A stretch of DNA of 64,000 nt, taken from contig NZ_LAZX01000094.1 in assembly GCF_000980895.1 (NCBI RefSeq), forward strand, positions 806,001 to 870,000, read 5' to 3'. The notes beneath the pieces were generated by a model. That model ran no database searches and was not told the origin of the DNA. It was given only the letters and a program-made list of their open reading frames with translations. Positions 47,907 to 55,255 of this stretch are shown here, one piece after another. The DNA comes from Sphingomonas sp. Ag1 (GTDB taxonomy: Bacteria > Pseudomonadota > Alphaproteobacteria > Sphingomonadales > Sphingomonadaceae). The position numbers and the translations under genes are program-made. The stretch's first letter is position 1, and every line of letters begins with the position of its first letter.

Positions 47907-48382
47907 CGGATGACCTTTGCCTTAGCGACGGCCGGAGCGGATCCATTCGTGCTCACTTCAAGCTGGGTCTCCACAGCCTTTGGAGGTGCCTCGCTCTTCC
48001 CAGACGGTGTGCCGGTCCATTTGTTGACGACGGATCCCAGCATCATCGATCCGAACAGCAGAGCGAAGCATAACGCCCAGAGCTTTACCGCGATGGTCGC
48101 GCTCGACGCTGAAATCACGCCTTTTCGCCTGTCGTTTGAGTACCGTCCCCAGGTAAGACGCATGCTGAGGACGATGGCCAGGGCAATTAGCGCCGCCACC
48201 GCAGGTTGCACCAACCCTGCCTTGGCGATGGTGTCCCAGTCTGAAGGCAAAGTCAGCACCATGATCAGCACGGCGAGCGCGAAAGGAATCGCGGCAACTG
48301 TGATCCACCTCGCCCGGTAGTTACGACCTGTTCTACGAAGTCTCGCCTTTTCTCGAGGCAGCGGATCGCTGGGATTACTCAT
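47903..48382 (-). CDS. small inner-membrane protein of the nucleotide/base operon
   Basis: The 159-residue protein has a basic N-terminus (PREKARLRRTGRNYRARW), then about three membrane segments (VAAIPFALAVLIMVLTL, QPAVAALIALAIVLS, AVKLWALCFALLFGSMMLG) and a polar tail. I recognise no family. Its ATG lies inside the last codons of the dCTP deaminase-like gene (8-base overlap) and its stop overlaps the MazG-like start. It may place the complex at the membrane together with the membrane-tailed dCTP deaminase-like protein. Confidence 0.75.
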   Translation of the reverse strand: MSNPSDPLPREKARLRRTGRNYRARWITVAAIPFALAVLIMVLTLPSDWDTIAKAGLVQPAVAALIALAIVLSMRLTWGRYSNDRRKGVISASSATIAVKLWALCFALLFGSMMLGSVVNKWTGTPSGKSEAPPKAVETQLEVSTNGSAPAVAKAKVIR

Positions 48383-49193
48383 GAGCAACGGCTCCCGTTG
48401 CAAACTGCGCAGCCGATGCACTCCTTGGCGAGCATTCTCGAACCCCGAAGGCCAGCAATGCGCCTAGGATAAGGGCGCTTGCCCAGCGCATGACAGTCTG
48501 CTCGCGCTCGAGCGAGCGGATGCGGTCGTCCAGCTCGGACTCGACGTCCTCGATCTTGTTCTTCAGCCCTTTCAGCGTCTCGAATTCGCCGGCGATTGCC
48601 GAGATTGCTTCCGGCTCGATATGAAAAAGCGGCTTCTTGCTGTTGCCCTTTCCATACGGCTTCTCTGTCTCCTCGTCGAGATCCGCAAAGAACACCTCAA
48701 AGAGAACCTGACCGGCTCGGAGGTGAACCTCACTCGGTCCGGCGTTGTAGACAGCTAATACTAGCCGGCCGTTGTACCCGGGATCGATGTGAAACCCGGA
48801 TACATTAATCAAACCTTTGAATTGAAGCTCTCTGGCTCTGAGAGCAACAAGAGCGAACGCGTCCCTTGGAACGCATACGGCTTCATGCGTCAGCAAGAAC
48901 GCGAACTGACCGGGAGGAATCCGGAAGGCGCCTCCAGGCGTAAGCCCGCGAATGCTTTTGGGATCGCAGTCGCTGACTGGCGTGACGTAGGCCTCGAGCC
49001 CCATCGTCAAGTTGTAGGAGGCTGCCTTCAATCGGTCCTCGACCAGTTCGTATCCGCCAGGATCTGCGTTGGTCTCGGCCTCAGGCTCCCAAAAAAGGCC
49101 ATGCTCCTTGTGTCGGGTGCGAATCCGTTGAGCAGACCAGAAGCCGCCTCTCGGTCCCTGATCACCCTTTTCGCCCTTCAGGAACTTTAGCAC
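48375..49193 (-). CDS. membrane-anchored dCTP deaminase/dUTPase-fold protein
   Basis: The 272-residue protein has the trimeric dUTPase/Dcd fold in residues about 55-190: AFRIPPGQFAFLLTHEAV, ALRARELQFKGLINVSG, HIDPGYNGRLVLAVYN and LRAGQVLFEVFF. In E. coli Dcd the equivalent of LVLAVYN is LEFYN with catalytic Glu138; here that position is Ala, and the SSLAR signature is ARELQ. It therefore may bind rather than deaminate nucleotides. A coiled coil (about 203-232) and one membrane helix (about 234-252, MRWASALILGALLAFGV) follow. The GTG start has GGGGAGG 11 bases upstream. Confidence 0.82.
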   Translation of the reverse strand: MLKFLKGEKGDQGPRGGFWSAQRIRTRHKEHGLFWEPEAETNADPGGYELVEDRLKAASYNLTMGLEAYVTPVSDCDPKSIRGLTPGGAFRIPPGQFAFLLTHEAVCVPRDAFALVALRARELQFKGLINVSGFHIDPGYNGRLVLAVYNAGPSEVHLRAGQVLFEVFFADLDEETEKPYGKGNSKKPLFHIEPEAISAIAGEFETLKGLKNKIEDVESELDDRIRSLEREQTVMRWASALILGALLAFGVRECSPRSASAAQFATGAVAHE

Positions 49194-49249
49194 CGCTAAA
49201 ACGCCTCCCCGCGCCCGTGCTGCCTCTTGTCAGCTTGGCCCGTAAGTGA

Positions 49250-50260
49250 TTAGGCGGCCGGGAACAACTGCCCCTGAACCGGCTGCCTGCCTCCCCTGAA
49301 CTCCGGGCTTCTCATCGGAATCTGCAGCTTCCACCGTGGCGGGAAAAAGGGAGCAGGCTCCACCCGAGCAGAGGGCCGATACAACTGCTTGATGCGAGTG
49401 CGCCCGCTGACGCCCGGCACCTCGGGATGCGCAACCCGCGCATATTTCGAGATCTCGCAAAAGATGTTCTGACAGTCGATAGGCTGCAGTTTGCGCCCGA
49501 AAAGTCCCTTGAAGTTGATCCCGCGCGCGGCGAATTCATCGTCCTGCACGTCGACCATGTATTCGATCACCTCTCTCGCGGAGCGACCGTCGGCGTGCTC
49601 GAAGCACTTGGCAATACCGTCAAGCGCGCCGGGGCCAGCGACGACGAAATCCGCTTCCGAGAGATCGAGCAGGTTCGAGTAATTAAGGTCGATCGCATAT
49701 TGAAAGGCGAGGAATGGTCCAAGGCCGGGATACGGACTAAGCAATTCGTACACCTCCGCGAGGCTCCTCGCGCGCTCCACCCGAGCGGACAGTCCGTCGT
49801 CCATCATTCGCGCGAGGAGCGCCAGATGGTTGGCGTGCTTGCGTGCGTGGCCCAGCTGAGGTGAGGGCATAATGTAAGCCGCCGAGTAGATGCGGGCACC
49901 GTTAGCCATGGCCCGATCGAGCAGCGCGCTGACGGCGTCAAGATCGATGCTCTGCCAGGAGACGGGCCCCAGTTGCGCCTCGATAAGCTCCCAGGTCTCG
50001 ATCTTGTTGAAGATCTTGAACAGCAGGGTTCGGAAGAAGAGCTCCGCGGGCGCTTGGGAGCGGCCTGGCCGATACTGCACCTCCCGGATCAGATACTGGC
50101 TGACCCGGTCTGCGGCGCGATAGGTGTTGGTGAAGCGGTAGGCAGCAAGGATCGGATCGTCTGTCCACGGCCCTTGTGGCTGAGCCAAGCGGCGCTCGTA
50201 GACGGCGTGACGCTCCGCGGCAAAGTTCCAATAGCTATCGTAGACGGGGGTAGGGGTCAT
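49250..50260 (-). CDS. alpha-glutamyl/putrescinyl-thymine pyrophosphorylase-like protein
   Basis: The 336-residue protein has YDSYWNFAAERHAVYERR, then GPWTDDPILAAYRFTNTYRA with DRVSQYLIR (residues about 30-58), FFRTLLFKIFNKIETWEL and GLGPFLAFQYAIDLNY. These are the marks of the aGPT-Pplase family, which has a helix-hairpin-helix glycosylase fold and in phages such as phiW-14 and SP10 puts putrescine or glutamate on pyrophosphorylated hydroxymethyluracil in DNA. Bacterial members have unknown roles. No hydroxymethyl-dU kinase is adjacent. The ATG at 50260 follows CAGGAAATC. Confidence 0.82.
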   Translation of the reverse strand: MTPTPVYDSYWNFAAERHAVYERRLAQPQGPWTDDPILAAYRFTNTYRAADRVSQYLIREVQYRPGRSQAPAELFFRTLLFKIFNKIETWELIEAQLGPVSWQSIDLDAVSALLDRAMANGARIYSAAYIMPSPQLGHARKHANHLALLARMMDDGLSARVERARSLAEVYELLSPYPGLGPFLAFQYAIDLNYSNLLDLSEADFVVAGPGALDGIAKCFEHADGRSAREVIEYMVDVQDDEFAARGINFKGLFGRKLQPIDCQNIFCEISKYARVAHPEVPGVSGRTRIKQLYRPSARVEPAPFFPPRWKLQIPMRSPEFRGGRQPVQGQLFPAA

Positions 50261-50330
50261 GATTTCCTGAGATCGGCGGCTCACTGTGAGAGATGTGAGC
50301 TGCGCTATCGCAGGACAGCCACGGTCCTGT

Positions 50331-50936
50331 CTACTTTAGTGATGCCCAGTGCGTCGGCTTGGCGACATAACCGCGCTCCGGGTGGCTGGTCGCCCAAGCC
50401 TCGAAAGCTTGAGCGCGCGCCGGTGCGAACCGGCACTTATGGCCTGGGCCCTTCTTGATGAGATCCCGCAGCTCCTCGGGAATCTCCCGCGCGTTCACTC
50501 CGAAATAGGCGAAATCCTGCGCTATCAGCACGCGATCCGTCTTACTGGTATCCCGCTCCAGGTTCTTCTCGTTGCAGCTACCGTCCGCGTAGCTGTGGAA
50601 GGAATAAGCTTGGATGAAAAGGCCCGAACTTGGGTCTCGGCTGTAGATGTTGTCTCCGAACCGATCGATCTTTCCCGGCGCCTCCATATCCGGGCGCTTG
50701 GCGCGAAACCGCCGATCCCTCCAATAACGCGCGAAATCCGTGATTTCCCCAACTCTCATCCAATAGATCATGTGTCGATCAAATCCGGTCGAGGCGGCGC
50801 CGGTACCAATGATCAGATCGCCCAGCCTTGCCGCTTTGCGGATGTCTGGCTTGCATCCGGCCAACGTGCACGGGCCATGAAATGGATTCGGAGCAAACCC
50901 GTAATCATGTTCTATTACATAGCTGTAAACGGTCAT
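50331..50936 (-). CDS. Nmad2 (nucleotide modification associated domain) protein
   Basis: The 201-residue protein matches the Nmad2 family: YVIEHDYGFAPNPFHG, CTLAGCKPDIRKAARLGD, IIGTG, MIYWMRVGEI, FARYWRDRRFRAKRPD, and VLIAQDFAYFG. The family is found next to DNA or nucleotide modification genes and is related in fold to modified-base binding domains; its activity is not known. It starts three bases after the stop of the upstream Rossmann-like gene and is followed by the aGPT-Pplase-like gene after 70 bases. Confidence 0.85.
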   Translation of the reverse strand: MTVYSYVIEHDYGFAPNPFHGPCTLAGCKPDIRKAARLGDLIIGTGAASTGFDRHMIYWMRVGEITDFARYWRDRRFRAKRPDMEAPGKIDRFGDNIYSRDPSSGLFIQAYSFHSYADGSCNEKNLERDTSKTDRVLIAQDFAYFGVNAREIPEELRDLIKKGPGHKCRFAPARAQAFEAWATSHPERGYVAKPTHWASLK

Positions 50937-50939
50937 GTC

Positions 50940-51419
50940 TTAGCATCCACCGTGCGTGCCTTTCGGCTTCGGCATCCTGGCACCGGATGGTCCTCGATGT
51001 TGCGGGACCCCGCAAATCGCGTCTCGCACACGATCCCTTTCCCAAGGCACGGTGTCGGCGCCGTAGTCCGCGAGAGAAGATGCGTTTCCGTCAGCGCCCG
51101 ATCCCCAGACGCCAACTACGCGGCAGCCGCGCTTAACGACCTCCGTTAACTCTGGCTCGAGTTCGGCCTCGGTGAGGCCCGGCGTCAGTACGACAACGCA
51201 GACAGGCGCAAGCGGTGGCGCCTCAGTACCCTCATCGCCCTCGTCAACCTCATGTCGCTCGGTTCCAGCCTCGGCGGGCATAGAAGACCCTTCCCCGGCT
51301 TCATCTCCGGCGTCTAGATCCTCAAGCGCCTCGACGACCTCGCACTTGATATCATCGAGCAAGCCTTCAAGTTCGTCCCGCGACTGCCCCATAACGCTAG
51401 AATGAATATAGACCTTCAC
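50940..51419 (-). CDS. Rossmann-like protein, first gene of the nucleotide/base operon
   Basis: The 159-residue acidic protein starts MKVYIHSSVMGQSRDELEGLL, has a low-complexity Glu/Asp/Gly-rich middle (about 40-75) and then VCVVVLTPGLTEAEL, RGCRVVGVWGSGADG and LADYGADTVPWERDRVRDAI. This is an alternating strand-helix pattern like TIR-like or nucleoside-processing Rossmann folds; no firm family. The start is the GTG at 51419, eight bases after GGAGG. It is divergent from the XRE/ImmA-like gene and its promoter lies in the shared gap. Confidence 0.68.
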   Translation of the reverse strand: MKVYIHSSVMGQSRDELEGLLDDIKCEVVEALEDLDAGDEAGEGSSMPAEAGTERHEVDEGDEGTEAPPLAPVCVVVLTPGLTEAELEPELTEVVKRGCRVVGVWGSGADGNASSLADYGADTVPWERDRVRDAICGVPQHRGPSGARMPKPKGTHGGC

Positions 51420-51522
51420 GATCACAGCCTCCTGAGTATCGGCGCCTTGATGGCGCATGCCTACCGCCTGCGACACAGCGCGCGCTCAGGAAGATTGCTT
51501 TACTCCACCCACTGTGCGAATC

Positions 51523-51590
51523 TGTGTTACCCACACAAGCTCGGCGAAAACGCCAGCTGTGTCAACATGTGTCATTAGCACGGATTAGCA
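51523..51590. promoter_or_regulatory. repeat-rich divergent control region
   Basis: TGTGT-N5-ACACA forms a dyad at 51523-51537. TGTGTCA occurs at 51558 and 51568, and ATTAGCA at 51574 and 51584, both pairs exactly 10 bases apart and ending at the regulator's ATG. Helically phased repeats here are probable binding sites for the XRE protein, controlling itself and the operon on the other strand. Confidence 0.55.
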
Positions 51591-52525
51591 TGAAGCAGTT
51601 TGAAGTCAGACTTGTCGAGGCCGTTAAGCGCAAGCGGGAGGCGGACGGCCTCAGCCTTCGGGCTTTGTCGGCCGTCGTAGGTATAAGCTTTTCCACTTTG
51701 GCTAGAATCGAACGTGGTGAAGGTCTCCCGGACAATAACTCTAAGATTCGCTTGCTCGAATGGTTGGGGCCCGCTGCCGATGAGGAGGGGCTTCGCTTGG
51801 AGAACGTGGCCTTGGTGCACTTCCGAGCGGGAAAGAATGTTCAATCAGGTACTATACAGGCGCTTTTGCAGGCCGCCGAATGCTTGAAACGGAACTCTGG
51901 TCTTTCGTACCTGGAGCACACGCCTGCTGTCGTTGCTGACAGCGGAGCTCTCTCGCTTTCGAAGGAGGAACTAGAGCGAGTCGCTGAAAGTTTTCGCGAA
52001 GACCTGGGGCTCCACGACGAACAACCATTAGACTCACTTCTTTTGGAAATTGAAGGAGTTGAGATAGTACGCCTGCGCCAAAGCGAATGCATAGGTTCTA
52101 TCACGCGAGAAAAGCTCAGCTCAGATGCATGCGGGGAGTGGTCCGCGATGAGCGTTCCGCTTGATCTGTCTCATGAGCGGTGGTCAGTATTGCTAAACGA
52201 TTGCCATAGTATAGAGCGACAGCGCGTCACGCTTCTTGAAGAGATCTGGCACATCCTTCTCGGCCATAGGCTAACCAAGATTGCGAAGGTGGCAGAATCT
52301 TATGGGCGGACTTATGACAGCGCCGAAGAGCACGATGCTTACTACTTGGCTTCGGCTACCCTGCTCCCGCGCAAAGCCATTTGTGAGGCGGTCATAAACC
52401 GCCGCAGCTCTTCAGAAATAGCCAATCAGTTCGGAACCTCACCTGAACTGGTGGACTATCGCATCAAGAGGCTCGGCCTTTGGCGCGACCATCGGGGGAA
52501 GCGGGTTGCTTTGGCTCAGAATTGA
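51590..52525 (+). CDS. XRE-family regulator with degenerate ImmA/IrrE domain
   Basis: The 311-residue protein has an N-terminal HTH (EAVKRKREADGLSLRALSAV, then GISFSTLARIERGEG) and a C-terminal domain with LLEEIWHILLGHRLTK in the place where ImmA/IrrE proteases have HExxH. The first His is Glu here, so zinc hydrolysis is doubtful and the domain may only sense. A second HTH-like segment (SSEIANQFGTSPELVDYRIKRLG) is at the end. The ATG at 51590 is chosen; upstream codons overlap the control repeats. It is divergent from the operon and is its likely regulator. Confidence 0.82.
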   Translation: MKQFEVRLVEAVKRKREADGLSLRALSAVVGISFSTLARIERGEGLPDNNSKIRLLEWLGPAADEEGLRLENVALVHFRAGKNVQSGTIQALLQAAECLKRNSGLSYLEHTPAVVADSGALSLSKEELERVAESFREDLGLHDEQPLDSLLLEIEGVEIVRLRQSECIGSITREKLSSDACGEWSAMSVPLDLSHERWSVLLNDCHSIERQRVTLLEEIWHILLGHRLTKIAKVAESYGRTYDSAEEHDAYYLASATLLPRKAICEAVINRRSSSEIANQFGTSPELVDYRIKRLGLWRDHRGKRVALAQN

Positions 52526-53052
52526 CATCATCGGGCACTTTCTCGCTCATCGTCACTTCGACGGTCCGCTTCACTGGCCGCCAACTCTAATCGGCAAAAT
52601 GTGCGCTCTTCAGCGCGGCTGATAACCAAAGCGGTGTCGGCTTTCGGGATCAATTCCGGGACGTCCGAATGGCCAAGATTGGGGCGCATTCCTGACCGGC
52701 AGCTGATGCCAGTACCTGCCCACCGGCTCATGGGCCGCTAGCCGCCAGTCCGATTTTGGACCGCCACCACGCGATAGCTGCCGTTAGTGCGAGGTATCCT
52801 CGAACGACGGGCAACAACCAGTTTAGGTCATTCCGCGACGGGCGTGTGAACGGCCGGTTGCACTCGAACCGGCCGCTCGCCTGCGGTCAGGCTGCTGTGC
52901 AGCAGGCAGCAACTTCAGTCGTGTCACGGACTATCAAATGGCCCGAAGCTGTCCTTCGTTTTCATGGGTCCGCGGGCGGGTTTATGCGGGTATGGTGAAG
53001 GGGAGGGCTTGTTCAGTGTGGGGAGTCGAACGACGGTGGGGTGGGTGACGGC
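52526..53052. other. 527-base gap between regulator and CHAT gene
   Basis: No convincing gene. A 9-bp hairpin CGGCCGGTT/AACCGGCCG lies at 52851-52859 and 52867-52875 with a 7-base loop. The rest is typical sphingomonad intergenic sequence. The CHAT promoter must lie near its right end. Confidence 0.5.
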
Positions 53053-55185
53053 ATGACGGTGACGATGAAGGATAGGTTCCCGCGCGCTAGCGCGGCCTAT
53101 CCCGACCTGATGCCTTGGGGCGGCCCGTTCGACTGGGCGGATCCTGTCTCGAAGGCGATGGCGATCATGCTCATCCAGCTTCAGAACCGGTTCGCTTTGG
53201 AGGGGCAGCGGGAGTTCCTCGACTACTGCGCCGCAGTCGGCGACGACGTCGGCGCGATGGTCGAGGACCGGGTCGTCGGATACGAGCCCGACACCGTCGA
53301 CGAGTATCGCCTGCTCTTCGCCCTGAAGCCGATGGAGCTCTGCTTAGTCTGGGGCTTGAACGGCCAGTGCCACGGCTGGGCGATGTGGTCGCTGGCCCGC
53401 AACGTTGACCGTGACGACCGCGTCTTCAACACCGCCTACTCATTCTTCGCGCCGGATTCGCAGGCCGCACCCGAGTTCAGGGATCTTGCGATCGCCAACC
53501 TGCCGCGCTGGACCGCGGCCTTCTTCATGCTGGCGCGGAAATTCGGTGGTGTCGACGACGTCGCGCGACGAATTGCGCCGATGTGCTGGGATTTGTCGGA
53601 GAATATGCTCAGGGCGGGGGTCGACGTGGGGCAGTGCCTGGAGGCGCTGACGTCCCTGACTAATTGGGCGAGCAACGCAGACGAACCGCAGGCGGAGGCA
53701 TGGGTGAAGTATCTGCTCGGACTCTGGTCCTGCGAAATGCCTGACGCTAACCGCGCCCAGATCGGCATCGTCATGATGAGCCCGGCGCACCGTTTCACGG
53801 GCCGCGATCCCCAAGAGTGGGCCGACGAGATGCTCGAACGTTGGTCGCACGTCCTGATCGAGCACATGGAGTTGCAGGTACTGGCGGCTTCTCTAAGGAC
53901 CATCAAGGATTGGCGGGACAGACGTGATCGCATTCTGTCCTCGGCGGTCGAACTGTCGCGCTCATACCGCGAGCAGTCGGGCGACGACGAGACGGTCGCG
54001 CTGCAGGCTCTCGAGAGTCGGGTCTCCATTATCCACCCGCTCATCTGGTTCCTCACCGAGCGTGGGGAGGTCGACGACGTGCTCGACGTCCTCGGTGCTT
54101 GGTATGTGAAGGAGGGCGAGCGAACCTGCGACGGCGACGTCCTGTTCGTCGCGTCCGGCCACATGAACGGCGTCGTCTACCTCTGGCCCGGTGGGCGGCT
54201 GGCGTTGCCGCGCGGAGAAGGTCCGACCACCTTCGACGCGGTTCTGGCGGCATCCTCGCTCGCGCAGCGTGAATACCACCGCGCCACCGGGGTCGGCGAC
54301 GACATGCCCGACATCGACTTCCGCCGGATGGGGCAGCCCGACGAGGCGGCTGGCCCCGGCTTTGAGGCCGCGGCGCGCGCGCACTTCGAACCCGCGCGCT
54401 TGGCCGCCGCGCTTCCGGGCCGGTTGATCCGTTCGGTGGTCACCGTCCCGTCGCTGCCCGCCCCGGTCCTCGCGTTGCTCGCGACCGAGGGGGGCGTCAT
54501 CGCGGCCGAGGAGGTCAGCCTCCGCCAGCCGCTTCCTGTCCGACCTATCGGTCGCGTGGCAGTCTGGCAGGGCGGGACGATGCACGAGGGTTTCGAGGTG
54601 GAGGCGCTGGAGCGCGTCGCCGCCCTCGCCGGCTGGAAGATCGACGTCAAAGGCGGCGACGTTGCCGCCTTCGAGCGCTTCTACGCCGATCTGGCTCCGG
54701 ACCTGCTGTGGGTCATCGGCCATGGCGAGCATTCCCCGCACCGTGTCGAGGGTTCGGGCCTGGTGATCGGCGAAGAGCTCGTCACGGCCGAAAGGCTGCG
54801 CGGGCTGGCGCCTGCGGGTGAGGGCCGGCGACTGCTTGTGCTCAATGTCTGCAGCGGCGCGACGGCTCAGGTGCGGGGCGGAATGGCGCGCATCGGGATC
54901 GGTCAGGAGCTGACGGGTCCGCGGCAGCAAGTGGCAGCGCATCTATGGCCGGTGGGTATGTATGCCGGGCTGGCGTTCGGCGCGAAATTCGCGCTCGAGC
55001 TGTCCGCGGTTCCCGCCCCGGAGGCCTATGCGCGAACGGTCGCCGGGATGCGCGATCCCGCGGCGCTACGCGCCGATCTCATTAGCCGGCTTGGATCCGG
55101 GCTGGCGATCCACGAACGGCTTGCGCATCAGGACGCCCAGATCAGTAACGTGATGGCATGGGGCGCACCGGTGCTGCTGACATGA
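53053..55185 (+). CDS. CHAT-domain (caspase-like) protease
   Basis: The 710-residue protein has a mostly helical N-terminal two thirds of unknown fold (DWADPVSKAMAIMLIQLQNR, then LVWGLNGQCHGWAMWSLA). The C-terminal CHAT protease has His557 in LLWVIGHGEHSPHR and Cys600 in LLVLNVCSGAT, followed by WPVGMYAGLAFGAKFA. CHAT proteases are effectors in bacterial defence and cell-death systems. It is followed 70 bases later by an AlbA_2 gene on the same strand. The ATG at 53053 has a G-rich leader; GTG 53041 is an alternative. Confidence 0.85.
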   Translation: MTVTMKDRFPRASAAYPDLMPWGGPFDWADPVSKAMAIMLIQLQNRFALEGQREFLDYCAAVGDDVGAMVEDRVVGYEPDTVDEYRLLFALKPMELCLVWGLNGQCHGWAMWSLARNVDRDDRVFNTAYSFFAPDSQAAPEFRDLAIANLPRWTAAFFMLARKFGGVDDVARRIAPMCWDLSENMLRAGVDVGQCLEALTSLTNWASNADEPQAEAWVKYLLGLWSCEMPDANRAQIGIVMMSPAHRFTGRDPQEWADEMLERWSHVLIEHMELQVLAASLRTIKDWRDRRDRILSSAVELSRSYREQSGDDETVALQALESRVSIIHPLIWFLTERGEVDDVLDVLGAWYVKEGERTCDGDVLFVASGHMNGVVYLWPGGRLALPRGEGPTTFDAVLAASSLAQREYHRATGVGDDMPDIDFRRMGQPDEAAGPGFEAAARAHFEPARLAAALPGRLIRSVVTVPSLPAPVLALLATEGGVIAAEEVSLRQPLPVRPIGRVAVWQGGTMHEGFEVEALERVAALAGWKIDVKGGDVAAFERFYADLAPDLLWVIGHGEHSPHRVEGSGLVIGEELVTAERLRGLAPAGEGRRLLVLNVCSGATAQVRGGMARIGIGQELTGPRQQVAAHLWPVGMYAGLAFGAKFALELSAVPAPEAYARTVAGMRDPAALRADLISRLGSGLAIHERLAHQDAQISNVMAWGAPVLLT

Positions 55186-55255
55186 ACGTCGTCCCGATCC
55201 GCGGAAGTGAGATGACAGGCATGCCAAGGCGCGCCTGTGGCGCTAAGACATTCTG

